DNA of 64,000 nucleotides from the NCBI RefSeq assembly GCF_000293865.2, contig NZ_ALKN02000006.1, positions 62,001-126,000 of the forward strand. The letters run 5' to 3'. The position numbers were made by a program, and so were the translations under genes. The stretch comes from Limnohabitans sp. Rim28 (GTDB taxonomy: Bacteria; Pseudomonadota; Gammaproteobacteria; Burkholderiales; Burkholderiaceae_C). Below the pieces are notes generated by a model. It ran no database searches. It worked only from the letters and a program-made list of their open reading frames with translations, and had not been told where the DNA came from. The first letter of the stretch is position 1, and each line of letters starts with the position of its first letter. Shown piece by piece: positions 42,715 to 55,892 of the stretch.

Positions 42715-44001
42715 TTAGCGCCCACCGATCACGGACGGCAACCACAATGAAACAGAGGGCACAAAGGTGATCAACAACACGACGCCAATGGCTGCGGCCA
42801 AGAAGGGCAGCACTTCCCGGTTGACCTCGTCCGACCGCGCCCCAGCTATCAGCGCACCAATGGACAGGCTGATGGCCACCGGCGGCGTGATCAGCCCGAT
42901 GAGCAAATTGATGCCAACGATCATCGAAAAATGGTAAGGGTCAATGCCGAATTTGGCCGCCACGGGGTACAGCACCGGGCACAGCAACACCAAAGACGGG
43001 CCGTTTTCCATGAAGGTGCCCACCAGCAGCAGCAGCACGTTGACCAACAACAAGAACAGTATTGGGCTGCCGATCGAGCCGAGCATCCATTCGGCAATGC
43101 GCTGAGGCGCTTGCTCGTACGCCAGGAACCAAGACACCACTTGGGCCCCACCCAAAATGATCATGATGACGGCCGTACCGCGTGCAGACCCCACCAGCGC
43201 CAGCCAGAGCTTGCGCATGTTCAGTTGGCGGTGAATGAAAAAACCCACCAGCAGCGCATACACCACCGCCACCGCCGACGACTCGGTCACGTTAAAAATG
43301 CCCGAGCGGATACCCACGATCAAAAACACCGGCATCGCCAGCGCCCAAAAGGCCAGCTTGAACTCGCGCCAAATGCCCGCCAAGTTCACCGCCTCGGCCG
43401 CTGGATAGCCACGGCGCCTGCTGATCACCACCGCCACCAGCATGATGGCGCTGGCGTACAACACGCCCGGAATCACGGCGGCAATGAACAGCTTGAGCGG
43501 TGACAAATTGGTCAACACACTGATCATCAAAAACGTGATGGACGGCGGAATGATCGGCCCCACCACGTTGGCGGCCGCTGTCAGCGCCGCCGAAAAGCCC
43601 CGCCCATAACCCGCTTTGATCATGGAAGGGATCAGCACCTTGCCCAGCGCCGAAGTGTCGGCAATGGCCGAGCCCGAAATACCCGACATGAGCGTGGCCG
43701 AAGCCACGTTGGTCATGGCCAAACCGCCACGGAAACGACCAAACACCGCATTGCAAAAACCCAGCAAACGGTCGGTCATGCCGCCCTGTGACATGAGCTC
43801 CCCGGCCAACAAAAACAGGGGGATGGCCAGCAGCAAAAAGCTGTCCAGCCCCTGATAAACCTGCTGGGGCACAATCATCAAATCAATGTCACCGACAAAC
43901 ACCACCGCGATCGTTGCCGACAGCACCAGCGCAAACGCGACAGGCACCGCCAAAAGCAACAGCACTGTCAAAGACAGCAACAGCACACCAAGCATCGTCA
44001 T
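42715..44001 (-). CDS. dctM: TRAP transporter large permease subunit DctM
   Basis: 428 aa with about 12 helices. DctM hallmarks include VYQGLDSFLLLAIPLFLLAGELMSQGGMTDRL, ANVASATLMSGISGSAIADTSALGKVLIPSMIKAGYGRGFSAALTAAANVVGPIIPPSI and the C-terminal LIGLITPPVAISLSIGAL. It is the Na+-coupled pore of a tripartite transporter. It follows dctQ by 7 bp. It is separated from the next gene (SDR) by 39 bp without a terminator. Confidence 0.94.
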   Translation of the reverse strand: MTMLGVLLLSLTVLLLLAVPVAFALVLSATIAVVFVGDIDLMIVPQQVYQGLDSFLLLAIPLFLLAGELMSQGGMTDRLLGFCNAVFGRFRGGLAMTNVASATLMSGISGSAIADTSALGKVLIPSMIKAGYGRGFSAALTAAANVVGPIIPPSITFLMISVLTNLSPLKLFIAAVIPGVLYASAIMLVAVVISRRRGYPAAEAVNLAGIWREFKLAFWALAMPVFLIVGIRSGIFNVTESSAVAVVYALLVGFFIHRQLNMRKLWLALVGSARGTAVIMIILGGAQVVSWFLAYEQAPQRIAEWMLGSIGSPILFLLLVNVLLLLVGTFMENGPSLVLLCPVLYPVAAKFGIDPYHFSMIVGINLLIGLITPPVAISLSIGALIAGARSDEVNREVLPFLAAAIGVVLLITFVPSVSLWLPSVIGGR

Positions 44002-44008
44002 CTGGGTA

Positions 44009-44578
44009 TCACTCCACCGGCAAGATCGAATCGACGGCTGGCGTTTGACCGCCTAGCCGCGCAAGCGTTAAGACGAGCGCCAACAGCACCGCACCAACGG
44101 CCATGGCCGAATAAGGGATCGCCATCGGAATTTCCAACGCGGCTGACTCCTGCTCGGCATTGAGCATCGCGAACCGCATGCCCGCCCAACCCAGCACGCC
44201 CGCGGTGGTCATCACCGCCATATCTCGCAAGGCAAGCAAAACCACTTTCACGCGCGGTGACACCGAGTTGACCAAGGCGCCGACCGCCACATGCCCACCT
44301 TCACGCAGGCACGCGCCTGTGCCGAGCATCGCCATCCATGCGACCATCATCCGCGCAACCTCTTCCGTCCAAGCGGGTGCTCGGCCGACCACGTAGCGTC
44401 CGAACACTTGGTAGAACAGGGCCAAGGTGACCGTCAGCAGCATCAGGCCGAGGATCGCATCCAGCGTGCGCTCGATGCGTATCGCCCACGCGATGAACGC
44501 ATTCGGCACCCCGAGGCCCAGCCCAAGCGACCCTGCCTGGGGTGAGCCGCTTGCGGTCTTTTCAACCCCCTGAATCAC
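44009..44578 (-). CDS. dctQ: TRAP transporter small permease subunit DctQ
   Basis: 189 aa using the GTG at 44578, which overlaps the dctP stop by 4 bp (GTGA); the frame also reaches back to 44605. Four helices and the DctQ motif VFGRYVVGRAPAWTEEVARMMVAWMAMLGTGACLREGGHVAV are present. It is the second gene of dctP-dctQ-dctM. The GTG start is chosen for the coupling. Confidence 0.9.
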   Translation of the reverse strand: MIQGVEKTASGSPQAGSLGLGLGVPNAFIAWAIRIERTLDAILGLMLLTVTLALFYQVFGRYVVGRAPAWTEEVARMMVAWMAMLGTGACLREGGHVAVGALVNSVSPRVKVVLLALRDMAVMTTAGVLGWAGMRFAMLNAEQESAALEIPMAIPYSAMAVGAVLLALVLTLARLGGQTPAVDSILPVE

Positions 44579-45564
44579 TTGACGGCCGCGAACTTGGCCG
44601 CCCATGGGGCAAGGTCTGGGAACTCCTTGGCGATGCCACCGAGTCGGCTGCGGATCGACTCACGGTCAATGTCGCTGAACTGCATGCCCGACTTGGACAG
44701 CTTGTCGCGCAAACTGCTTTCCAGCTTCGCCATCTTGTCGCTGGCCTCCAGCATCACCTTGTCGCCCTCTTCTTTGAGCAAGGTCTGCACATCGGCGGGC
44801 AAACGCTTGAAACGCGCATCCGAGTAGATCCAGGTCATCGCACCAATGATGTGGCGGGTGTCAATCGCGAATTTTTGAACTTCATTGAACTTGAAGTTGT
44901 CGATGAACTCCAAGGGGTTCTCTTGGCCGTCCACCACGCCCTGTTGCAGCGAAGTGAACAGTTCGGCAGCGCCCATCGGCACAGGGCTCGCACCGAGCAG
45001 ATCCCAAGTCATCCGGTACATCTTGAGTGGCGGCACGCGCAGCTTCAGGCCTTTGATGTCGTTGACCGTCCTGACGGGCTTGTTGGAAGTCAGCCAGCGC
45101 GCACCGCGGTAGCCCGCGCCGACGATTCGGAATGAGCTCTTCTTGGCGACCTCTTCAATGAACTCGGCGCCAACTGGGCCGAAATACACTTTCTTGAAGT
45201 GGTCCAGGTCGCGGATCAAGTAGGGATAAGCCTCCAAACCGGGCAAGGGGTTGTAGCGGTCCAGCGTACCAATCGACTGCAACACGATGTCGTTGGTGCC
45301 GATTTTCAGGCCCTCGATCGAGGCAGGCCAATCGCCGGTTGAACCACTGGCCGCGATCTGGATTTTCACCCTGCCGCCCGAGCGCGTTTCGACCGCTTTG
45401 GCATAAGCCTCAGCGGTTTCAAACCAAATGTTGCCGGGGTTGTAAACGTGCGCCATTTTGAGGACGATGGGCGCCTGCGCCCATGCTGGCGCTGCAGGAA
45501 GGCTGGCCACCACGGCTGTCGCGCCAATGGCCTTGAGCAATTCACGTTTGTTCGACTTCAACAT
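44575..45564 (-). CDS. dctP: TRAP transporter substrate-binding protein DctP
   Basis: 329 aa. An N-terminal twin-hydrophobic signal peptide (KRELLKAIGATAVVASLPAAPAWA) is followed by the DctP fold: LKMAHVYNPGNIWFETAEAYAKAVETRSGGRVKIQI, PVRTVNDIKGLKLRVPPLKMYRMTWDLLGASPVPMGAAELFTSLQQGVVDGQENPL. The arginine in KLRVP binds carboxylates in the family. AGGAGA lies 13 bp before the start. It defines the operon's substrate, probably an organic acid, but the ligand is not evident. Confidence 0.94.
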   Translation of the reverse strand: MLKSNKRELLKAIGATAVVASLPAAPAWAQAPIVLKMAHVYNPGNIWFETAEAYAKAVETRSGGRVKIQIAASGSTGDWPASIEGLKIGTNDIVLQSIGTLDRYNPLPGLEAYPYLIRDLDHFKKVYFGPVGAEFIEEVAKKSSFRIVGAGYRGARWLTSNKPVRTVNDIKGLKLRVPPLKMYRMTWDLLGASPVPMGAAELFTSLQQGVVDGQENPLEFIDNFKFNEVQKFAIDTRHIIGAMTWIYSDARFKRLPADVQTLLKEEGDKVMLEASDKMAKLESSLRDKLSKSGMQFSDIDRESIRSRLGGIAKEFPDLAPWAAKFAAVK

Positions 45565-45809
45565 TTTGCAGGTCTCCTGAATGGGTTAAATATTTAGTGG
45601 CAAATTTTGTGTTTTTCCCACTTGAATCAGTATGTCACCCGATACCCACATGCCAAAAAGGGAAAACCCTGTAGACAGTCCCCAACAAGACGGCCGGAGT
45701 TACTTGCGTGACACAGCGCGACCTTTAAGCCCTGCGGCTTGGCGCAATGAGGACAGACACGGTGTGATTTTTTGGCGACTTTGAATGCCGCTTGGTTGGC
45801 GCTTTTTAT

Positions 45810-46421
45810 TCAGCCACCCGCACGCGCTTTCAAATAAGGCCCCACCTGATGGCGGCTGGTGCGTTGCAGGCCCATCAGCAAAGCGTGGTCGGGCTGCTGG
45901 CAGCCGTAGCGGGTTTTCAGGTCGTGCTGCATCTGCGCCAGCAAATGCGCGGCCATCTCGGCATCGGCCAGGGCCCGGTGCGCACGGCCTGACGCAGGCA
46001 AATGGTGCAGCGCGGCCAGCGTGCCCAGCTTGTGGTTGGGCGCTTGCGGGTAAAGGCGGCGCGACAGCAGCACGGTGCACGCAAAAGGGTGCGATGCGTC
46101 CTGTCCGCAACGGGCCAGCTCGGCCTGCCAGAATTTTTTGTCAAAGGCCGCGTTGTGCGCCACCATCGGCCGCCCGCCCACAAAGCGCGCCGCCTCGCGC
46201 ATCACCTGCTCGGCCGGGGCAGCGGCCTGCACCATCTCGTTGGTGATGCCCGTGAGCTGGGTGATGAAACTGTTCACCCGCACCCCGGCGTTCATCAGGC
46301 TCTGGTAACGGTCCACCACCTGCCCGCCTTCGAGCATGACAATGGCCACCTCGGTGGCGCGGTCGCCCATATTGGGCGAGATGCCGGTGGTTTCGAAGTC
46401 GATGATGGCGATGGGGGACAT
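45810..46421 (-). CDS. DEDDh-type 3'-5' exonuclease (DNA polymerase III epsilon-like)
   Basis: 203 aa from the ATG at 46421 (MSPIAIIDFETTG); starts at 46442 and 46502 are alternatives. The exonuclease motifs are complete: IIDFETTG (ExoI), LMNAGVRVNSFITQLTGITNEMV, MVAHNAAFDKKFW (ExoII) and HRALADAEM (ExoIII with catalytic histidine and aspartate). C-terminal 40 residues are extra and unassigned. It is transcribed divergently from the metallophosphoesterase gene at 46504. It is more likely a repair exonuclease than the dnaQ proofreading subunit, which is usually next to rnhA. Confidence 0.85.
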   Translation of the reverse strand: MSPIAIIDFETTGISPNMGDRATEVAIVMLEGGQVVDRYQSLMNAGVRVNSFITQLTGITNEMVQAAAPAEQVMREAARFVGGRPMVAHNAAFDKKFWQAELARCGQDASHPFACTVLLSRRLYPQAPNHKLGTLAALHHLPASGRAHRALADAEMAAHLLAQMQHDLKTRYGCQQPDHALLMGLQRTSRHQVGPYLKARAGG

Positions 46422-46503
46422 GGATGGGGTAGCGGCAGGCATTCGGAGGAACGGTTCAAGCTTATCCGAAGGCCATGCCAGCCGCGCCGCAAAGACCTGC
46501 ACA

Positions 46504-47259
46504 ATGCGACAGAAACTTCATTCGCTCACGCCCATGCACCCCGGCCCCCTCCTCTTCTGCGGCGACCCGCACGGCCAATGGCAGCACATCATCGATGCCG
46601 CTTTGCAAACTCAGGCCCGCGCCGTCATCCTGCTGGGCGACTTGGAGCCGGCCCGGCCGCTGCACATCGAGCTGGAAGCGATTTGGGAGCGCGTCTGGTT
46701 CATCCACGGCAACCACGACACCGACCATGCGGGCAACTTTGGCAACGTGTGGCACGACGAAGTGAGCGAGCGCAGCCTGCACGGCCGTGTGGTCACGCTG
46801 CCCTGCGGCACGCGCATCGCCGGGCTGGGCGGTGTGTTTCGCGGGGCGGTGTGGTACCCCAAAGACCCGCAAGCGCCCAAGTTTCGCAATCGCGAAGACC
46901 ACGCCCGCGTCACCCCGCACCAAGACCGCTGGCAAGGCAGCGTGCACCTCAAGCACTGGTCCAGCATCTACCCCGACGAGGTGGAACAACTGGCCACGCA
47001 ACAAGCCGACATACTCATCACCCACGAAGCACCCGGCTACCACGAGCACGGCTTCAAACCGCTGGACACACTGGCCCGCCGCATGGGCGTGCGCATGACG
47101 GTACACGGCCACCAACACGACAACCTCGACAGCAGCGCCCTATGGAACGCACAAGGATTTAAAAGCTTTGGGGTGGGGCTGCGGGGGGTGATGGCAGTGA
47201 ATGCACTGGGACAAGCTCGGCCTCTGGTCGCGGGCATTGTGGACGACAAGACTGCGTAG
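46504..47259 (+). CDS. Metallophosphoesterase family protein
   Basis: 251 aa from the ATG at 46504; a second ATG at 46534 (MHPGPLLFCGDPHGQW) is also possible. The calcineurin-like motifs occur in order: GDPHGQW, ILLGDLE, FIHGNHDTD, DILITHEAPGYHEHG and TVHGHQHDN, giving the dinuclear metal site. The expected DxH is intact in CGDPHG. The substrate (protein phosphate, nucleotide or dinucleoside polyphosphate) is unknown. The 137 bp between its end and glpD holds nothing I can name. Confidence 0.86.
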   Translation: MRQKLHSLTPMHPGPLLFCGDPHGQWQHIIDAALQTQARAVILLGDLEPARPLHIELEAIWERVWFIHGNHDTDHAGNFGNVWHDEVSERSLHGRVVTLPCGTRIAGLGGVFRGAVWYPKDPQAPKFRNREDHARVTPHQDRWQGSVHLKHWSSIYPDEVEQLATQQADILITHEAPGYHEHGFKPLDTLARRMGVRMTVHGHQHDNLDSSALWNAQGFKSFGVGLRGVMAVNALGQARPLVAGIVDDKTA

Positions 47260-47396
47260 TTGGAGATGGAGAGGTGCCGAAGGCAAAGCGCCCCCGTCAC
47301 CCCACTGGGTCGCATGCTCCACGAATCTCACCAAGGCAGCCAGCCCATGAGCATGGTTTTACAGCTCAACACAGCGGTCGCATCGCTTCGGTCGAT

Positions 47397-48992
47397 TCAG
47401 TCCAAGCGGTATTGCGCCGCCAACTTCACAAAGCCCTGCACATCGGGGTCGAGTCCGGTTTCGGACTGCAAGATGTCGCCCACGGCAGGCGCTGTTTGCG
47501 CGGCCAGTCGGGCATCTAAAAACAGCAATCGTGATCGGCGGGCCAGCACGTCTTCCACGCTCAGTGCGTATTCGTAACGGGCCGCAAAGCGCACCATGGC
47601 TTCGCTCAGGCTCGGGGTCAGCCAGTGGTTGGCGCCGGGCAGTTGGGCCAGCCAGGCTTGTTCGCTGCCATAGCTGTGCGCACCTTCGGGCTCGCCGAGG
47701 GACACCGCGGGGCCAGCCCCCACTCCCACCATGCCCACCGCCCCTACCAGTGGCAGGTGCGCGGTTTGTGCCGGTCCGCGTGGCAGCAGGCGTGCGTGGT
47801 CCACACACTTTTGCAGCACGTCTTCGGCCATGGCGCGGTAGGTGGTCCATTTGCCGCCGGTCACCGTGACCAGGCCAGAGCGGCTGACGACCACGGTGTG
47901 CTCGCGGCTCAGGGCTTTGGTGTGGTCGCCATCGCTTTGCGGCGGTTTGACCAAGGGACGCAAACCGACCCAAATGCTTTTGACATCGTGGCGCCCCGGT
48001 GCGCGCTTCAAATAGCGCGCAGACTCTTGCAAGATGAAGTCAATTTCGGCTTCAAAAGCCAGCGGCTCGCGCGCCAAATCGTCACGCGGTGTGTCGGTGG
48101 TGCCCAAGATCACTTGGCCCAACCAAGGCACGGCAAACAGCACGCGGCCATCGGCGGTTTTGGGCACCATCAGGGCCTCTGGGTTGGGCCAAAAACTTTT
48201 GTCCACCACCAGGTGCACGCCCTGACTGGGGGCCACCATGGCTTGCGTGCTGCCGTCTTGCTCGCGCAGCGCGTCCACCCACACCCCCGTGGCATTGACC
48301 ACGCAACGCGCCTGAATCTCGTGTGTTTGGTTGGTGAGGGTGTCGGTGCATTGCAAGCCAGACACTTGGCCTTCGGTGTAGCGCAGGCGATCAGCCCGCA
48401 TGCGGTTGAGCAGCAAGGCCCCTTGGCCCGCCGCGCTGCGCGCCAGCGCCAGCGCCAGCTTGGCATCGTTGAACTGCCCGTCCCAATACTTCACGCCGCC
48501 ACGCAATCCCTCAGCTTGCACCGTTGGCAAGCAGGCCAGCGTGTCTTGGCGCGACAAAAATTCGGTGCGCCCCAAGCCGGATGCGCCGGCCAAGGCGTCG
48601 TACACCTTGAGGCCGATGCCGTAAAACGGCTTTTCCCACCAGGCATAGGTGGGCATGACAAAGGGCAGCGCTTGGGCCAGGTGCGGGGCGTTGCGCAGCA
48701 AGGTGCTGCGCTCGTGCAAAGCTTCGCGCACCAAATACAGCTTGCCTTGGGCCAAATACCGCACGCCGCCGTGCACCAATTTGGTCGACCGCGAAGAGGT
48801 GCCTTTGGCAAAGTCGTCTGATTCCACCAAGACCACGCGGTAACCGCGCGAGGCCGCGTCCAAGGCCAAACCCAAGCCCGTGGCGCCACCGCCCACAACG
48901 GCCAGGTCATAGACGGTGTCGGCCTGCAACTGCGCCACAAGGTCAACACGGCGGGTGGGCAGGGGTGGCGAAAGGGGGGGCAGGGTCTGCAT
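47397..48992 (-). CDS. glpD: Glycerol-3-phosphate dehydrogenase, FAD-dependent
   Basis: 531 aa. N-terminal dinucleotide fold VVGGGATGLGLALDAASRGYRVVLVESDDFAKGTSSRSTKLVHGGVRYLAQGKLYLVREALHER is the GlpD hallmark; conserved GYRWEP-type C-terminal features are replaced by EYALSVEDVLARRSRLLFLDARLA. It oxidises sn-glycerol-3-phosphate to dihydroxyacetone phosphate at the inner membrane, feeding electrons to the quinone pool. It diverges from glpK with a 44 bp gap. No glpR or glpF gene is in the window. Confidence 0.94.
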   Translation of the reverse strand: MQTLPPLSPPLPTRRVDLVAQLQADTVYDLAVVGGGATGLGLALDAASRGYRVVLVESDDFAKGTSSRSTKLVHGGVRYLAQGKLYLVREALHERSTLLRNAPHLAQALPFVMPTYAWWEKPFYGIGLKVYDALAGASGLGRTEFLSRQDTLACLPTVQAEGLRGGVKYWDGQFNDAKLALALARSAAGQGALLLNRMRADRLRYTEGQVSGLQCTDTLTNQTHEIQARCVVNATGVWVDALREQDGSTQAMVAPSQGVHLVVDKSFWPNPEALMVPKTADGRVLFAVPWLGQVILGTTDTPRDDLAREPLAFEAEIDFILQESARYLKRAPGRHDVKSIWVGLRPLVKPPQSDGDHTKALSREHTVVVSRSGLVTVTGGKWTTYRAMAEDVLQKCVDHARLLPRGPAQTAHLPLVGAVGMVGVGAGPAVSLGEPEGAHSYGSEQAWLAQLPGANHWLTPSLSEAMVRFAARYEYALSVEDVLARRSRLLFLDARLAAQTAPAVGDILQSETGLDPDVQGFVKLAAQYRLD

Positions 48993-49036
48993 GGATTAAA
49001 GTGGCTTGATCCCACAGATTATGGTTCGATACGCCC

Positions 49037-50539
49037 ATGACTTACCTTCTCGCCCTTGACCAAGGCACCTCCAGTTCGCGCAGCATCGTGTTCAATGCTC
49101 AGGGCCAGATCATGGCCATGGCGCAGCAAGAGATCACGCAGATCTACCCCCAGCCCGGCTGGGTGGAGCACGACCCGATGCAGATTTGGCAAACCCAGCT
49201 GGCCACGGCCGTTGAGGCGCTGGCCAAAAGCGGCATCAGCGCAGCCCAAGTGTCGGCGCTGGGCATCACCAACCAACGCGAAACCACAGTGGTGTGGCAC
49301 AAAGGCACGGGCCAGCCGATTCACAACGCCATCGTGTGGCAAGACCGCCGCACCGAGCCGGCTTGCGCGGCCCTGCGCGAACAAGGGCTGGCGGACACCA
49401 TCCAGGCCAAAACCGGCTTGCTGGTGGACGCGTATTTTTCAGGCACCAAGCTGCAATGGCTTTTGGACCACGTGCCCAACGCACGGGCACAAGCAGAGCG
49501 CGGCGAGCTGCTGTTTGGCACGGTGGACAGCTGGCTCATGTGGCAGCTGAGCGGTGGCGCGGTGCATGCCACCGATGTGAGCAACGCTTCGCGCACGATG
49601 CTGTTCAACATTCACACCCACCAATGGGACACCGACTTGCTGGCGGCCTTGCGCATCCCGCCCGCCATGATGCCCACGGTGCAAGCCTCTAGCGCGGTGT
49701 ATGGCCAGGTGCGCCCAGAGCTGCTGGGCCACGCCATCACGATCGGCGGGGTGGCGGGCGACCAACAAAGCGCCTTGTTTGGCCAGGCTTGCTTTGGCGC
49801 GGGCATGGCCAAAAACACCTATGGCACCGGCTGCTTCATGCTCATGCACACGGGCCACACGGCCATGCATTCGCAAAATGGCTTGATCACCACCAGCGCG
49901 GCCCAAGTGAGGGCACAACCCAAGAGCGCGCCGCAGTTTGCTTTGGAGGGCAGCGTGTTTGTGGGCGGTGCCGTGGTGCAGTGGCTGCGCGATGGCCTGG
50001 GCGCCATCCGCCACAGCAGCGAGGTGCAAGCTTTGGCCGAAAGCGTGCCCGACTCGGGCGGCGTGATGGTGGTGCCCGCCTTCACCGGGCTGGGTGCGCC
50101 CTATTGGAGACCGGATGCACGCGGCTCCATCACAGGCCTGACGCGTGGCAGCACCGTGGCACACATTGCGCGTGCGGCCCTGGAGAGCATCGCCTTTCAA
50201 AGCGCGGCTTTGCTGCAAGCCATGGGCCGCGATCTGGCACAGGCGGGCGTGCCCCCGATGCAAGAGCTGCGTGTGGACGGCGGCGCGTGCGTGAACAACT
50301 TGCTCATGCAGTTTCAGGCCGACTTGCTGGGGCTGGATGTGGTGCGCCCCGAAGTGACCGAGACCACCGCATTGGGCGCGGCGTATTTGGCAGGCTTATC
50401 GACGGGCGTCTACGCCAGCACAGACGAGTTGAGCGCGCAATGGCGCGTGGAACGGCGCTTCAGCCCGCAACGCCTGCCCGACTTCGCCGCCGAACAAATG
50501 GCGCTGTGGGAACACGCGGTGCGCAAGACGGTGCTTTGA
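49037..50539 (+). CDS. glpK: Glycerol kinase
   Basis: 500 aa FGGY-family kinase. Signatures: [59 protein letters not shown], and ADP-binding [33 protein letters not shown] plus [22 protein letters not shown]. It phosphorylates glycerol to sn-glycerol-3-phosphate, the GlpD substrate. The stop codon is 3 bp from the convergent gyrB stop, and no terminator lies between. Confidence 0.96.
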   Translation: MTYLLALDQGTSSSRSIVFNAQGQIMAMAQQEITQIYPQPGWVEHDPMQIWQTQLATAVEALAKSGISAAQVSALGITNQRETTVVWHKGTGQPIHNAIVWQDRRTEPACAALREQGLADTIQAKTGLLVDAYFSGTKLQWLLDHVPNARAQAERGELLFGTVDSWLMWQLSGGAVHATDVSNASRTMLFNIHTHQWDTDLLAALRIPPAMMPTVQASSAVYGQVRPELLGHAITIGGVAGDQQSALFGQACFGAGMAKNTYGTGCFMLMHTGHTAMHSQNGLITTSAAQVRAQPKSAPQFALEGSVFVGGAVVQWLRDGLGAIRHSSEVQALAESVPDSGGVMVVPAFTGLGAPYWRPDARGSITGLTRGSTVAHIARAALESIAFQSAALLQAMGRDLAQAGVPPMQELRVDGGACVNNLLMQFQADLLGLDVVRPEVTETTALGAAYLAGLSTGVYASTDELSAQWRVERRFSPQRLPDFAAEQMALWEHAVRKTVL

Positions 50540-50542
50540 AAC

Positions 50543-53209
<2,667 letters not shown>

Positions 53210-53231
53210 CTATTGCCGTAGGGCGCTGGCC

Positions 53232-54341
53232 TTAAATGCGCATGGGCATCACCACATATTTGAAGTTGTCGTTTTCTGGAATCGTGATCAGCGCCGAGCT
53301 GTTGCCGTCGGCCAAGTCGATGCGAACCATATCCTGGCCCATGTTGGCCAGAACGTCGATGATGTAGGTCACGTTGAAACCGATTTCGATGGCGTCGCCA
53401 CCGTAATCGATGTCGAGTTCATCCACGGCTTCTTCTTGTTCGGCATTGGTCGACGCCACACGCAAAGTGCCTGGCTCCAGGTTCAGGCGCACGCCTTTGA
53501 ACTTGTCGCTGGTCAAGATGGCGGTGCGTTGCAAGCAGGACAACAGCGCCTGGCGGCCCAGCGTCAGGTTGTTGCGGTGACCCTTGGGGATGACGCGGTT
53601 GTAGTCGGGGAACTTGCCCTCGACCAGCTTGGTCACGAACTCCATGCCGTCAAAGCTGAACTTGGCCTGGTTGTTGGCGAATTGCATCTCGATCGCGCCA
53701 TCGGCATCGGACAGCAAGCGTTGCAACTCAAGCACGGTCTTGCGCGGCAAGATGACTTCTTGTTTGGTGGGCACCTCCACATCGAGCGTGGCGGCTGTGA
53801 AAGCCAAGCGGTGGCCGTCGGTGGCCACCAGGCTCAGGCGGTTGCCTTCAGCCACAAACAAGATGCCGTTGAGGTAGTAACGGATGTCGTGCACGGCCAT
53901 GGCAAACGAGACCTGTCCCAGCAGTTGCTTGAGGGTCTTTTGCGGCACGCTGAACACAGGGCCGAAGCTGGCGGCTTCTTGCACCAGCGGAAAGTCTTCG
54001 GCCGGCAAAGTCTGCAAAGTGAACTTGGACTTGCCGCCCTTCAAGATCAGTTTGGCTTGCGACGATTCCAGACTCACGGTCTGGTCGGCAGGCATGGTGC
54101 GCAAGATGTCGATGAGTTTGCGCGCGCCCACGGTGGTGGTGAAGTCGCCTGGGTCGCCTTCCATCTCGGCCGTCGTGCGGATCTGGATTTCGAGGTCACT
54201 GGTGGTCAGTTGCAATGCGTGACCGGTTTTGCGGATCAGCACGTTGGCCAGTACGGGCAATGTGTGACGGCGCTCCACAATGCCGGACACGGATTGCAGA
54301 ACCGACAGCAATTTGTCTTGGGTGGCCTTCAGGACGATCAT
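53232..54341 (-). CDS. dnaN: DNA polymerase III beta subunit (sliding clamp)
   Basis: 369 aa, typical length. Three clamp domains are visible, with MIVLKATQDKLLSVLQSVSGIVERRHTLPVLANVLI at the start, LPAEDFPLV in the centre and the conserved C-terminus ALITIPENDNFKYVVMPMRI. The clamp tethers polymerase III to DNA. The 150 bp dnaA-dnaN gap holds no clear terminator. Confidence 0.97.
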   Translation of the reverse strand: MIVLKATQDKLLSVLQSVSGIVERRHTLPVLANVLIRKTGHALQLTTSDLEIQIRTTAEMEGDPGDFTTTVGARKLIDILRTMPADQTVSLESSQAKLILKGGKSKFTLQTLPAEDFPLVQEAASFGPVFSVPQKTLKQLLGQVSFAMAVHDIRYYLNGILFVAEGNRLSLVATDGHRLAFTAATLDVEVPTKQEVILPRKTVLELQRLLSDADGAIEMQFANNQAKFSFDGMEFVTKLVEGKFPDYNRVIPKGHRNNLTLGRQALLSCLQRTAILTSDKFKGVRLNLEPGTLRVASTNAEQEEAVDELDIDYGGDAIEIGFNVTYIIDVLANMGQDMVRIDLADGNSSALITIPENDNFKYVVMPMRI

Positions 54342-54491
54342 TTGTCTACCTTTGGTGGTTTTTATCGTCTCAGATCAAATCTGGACGAAATTTTCGCTAC
54401 AGGGTGCATTTTCGCCGCTTTTTGCCCATAAAACGGGCTTCAGAGGGGTCAAATCACCGAAAACAAGCCTGTGGAGCGGGGACATGGCGGT

Positions 54492-55892
54492 TTAACCCTT
54501 GAGGGTCTGCTCCAAAACGTGGAGTTGCTGGTTCAACTCGGTCATTTGCTGACGTTCCGAACCAATTTTGCGCACAGCGTGCAACACCGTGGTGTGGTCG
54601 CGTCCGCCAAACAGCTCGCCGATCTCGGGCAGACTTTTTTGCGTCATTTCTTTGGCGAGGTACATGGCGATCTGGCGCGGGCGCGCAATGCTAGCGGGGC
54701 GCTTTTTGCTGTACATGTCGGCGACCTTGATCTTGTAGTAGTCGGCCACCGTTTTCTGGATGTTTTCAACACTGATCTGGCGGTTTTGAATCGACAGCAA
54801 ATCGCGCAGAGCATCACGGGCCAGCTGGATCGAGATGTCTTTTTGGTTGAAGCGTGAATAGGCCAGGATTTTGCGCAGCGCGCCTTCGAGCTCGCGCACG
54901 TTAGAGCGCACGTTTTTGGCCACAAAAAACGCCACTTCCTCGGGCATTTCGCTGCCTTCGCTGATGGCTTTGTTGATCAAAATGGCCACCCGCATCTCCA
55001 GCTCGGGCGGCTCCATGGCCACCGTGAGGCCCGAGTCAAAGCGTGAAACCAGGCGCTCGTGAATGTCGGCCAAGCCCTTGGGGTAGGTGTCGCTGGTCAT
55101 CACGATGTGTGATTTTTTGGCCAGCAGGGCCTCAAAGGCGTTGAAAAACTCTTCTTGCGTGCGGTCTTTGTTGGCAAAGAACTGGACATCGTCAATCAGC
55201 AGCAAATCGAGCGAGTGGTAGTGGTGCTTGAACTCGTCAAAAGTCTTGCGCTGGTAGGCTTTAACCACATCCGACACAAACTGTTCAGCATGGATGTACA
55301 AAACCTTGGCTTCAGGCCGGTCGGCCAGCAGTTTGTTGCCGATGGCGTGCATGAGGTGGGTCTTGCCCAAACCCACGCCGCCATAGATGAACAAGGGGTT
55401 GTACAGATGACCCGGCGAACCCGACACATGCATGGCCGCGGCACGCGCCATGCGGTTGGCGGTACCTTCGACCAGGTTGTCGAAATTCAAGGCACTGTTG
55501 AGGCGATTGCGAAAAGGATTGGCGACCGCATCGTCGGCAGCAACAGCCAAAGTCACCGGCATGTCCATAGAGGAAGGTGTTGAGGCTTTTGCAGGCCTGA
55601 TGCCACCTTCACGCTGAGTGATCGCTAACTCAAGTTTGACGGGGTGGCCTTGCAGGTTTTCCAGCAAAGCGGACAAACGGCCCGCATATTGCGCACGAAT
55701 CCAATCCAGCTTGAAACGGTTGGCCACATAAATGGTGACTGTTTGATGGTCTTTGGAGACCTGTGCCGTGAGCGGTTTGATCCAGGTGTTGAATTGCTGC
55801 TCTGGCAGCTCACGCGCCAAATCGTCGACGCAGGCTTGCCACAAAGATGGGCTTGGATCGGCCTGAAATTCCGGAGTCATTCCCTCGGTCAT
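54492..55892 (-). CDS. dnaA: Chromosomal replication initiator protein DnaA
   Basis: 466 aa. Domain I (residues about 10-90, [25 protein letters not shown]), a short domain II linker, the AAA+ domain III with Walker [17 protein letters not shown] and Walker [11 protein letters not shown], and domain IV with the DnaA signature [15 protein letters not shown] are all present. It unwinds oriC. An alternative ATG lies at 55880. The adjacent 240 bp region upstream is the likely origin. Confidence 0.98.
   Translation of the reverse strand: MTEGMTPEFQADPSPSLWQACVDDLARELPEQQFNTWIKPLTAQVSKDHQTVTIYVANRFKLDWIRAQYAGRLSALLENLQGHPVKLELAITQREGGIRPAKASTPSSMDMPVTLAVAADDAVANPFRNRLNSALNFDNLVEGTANRMARAAAMHVSGSPGHLYNPLFIYGGVGLGKTHLMHAIGNKLLADRPEAKVLYIHAEQFVSDVVKAYQRKTFDEFKHHYHSLDLLLIDDVQFFANKDRTQEEFFNAFEALLAKKSHIVMTSDTYPKGLADIHERLVSRFDSGLTVAMEPPELEMRVAILINKAISEGSEMPEEVAFFVAKNVRSNVRELEGALRKILAYSRFNQKDISIQLARDALRDLLSIQNRQISVENIQKTVADYYKIKVADMYSKKRPASIARPRQIAMYLAKEMTQKSLPEIGELFGGRDHTTVLHAVRKIGSERQQMTELNQQLHVLEQTLKG

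Noticed and set aside
45700..46110. Minus-strand open frame overlapping the exonuclease gene
   Set aside because: Different frame from the clear DEDDh exonuclease, with a Pro/Ala/Arg-rich product typical of a shadow; the rest of the 45565-45809 gap holds no gene I can support.
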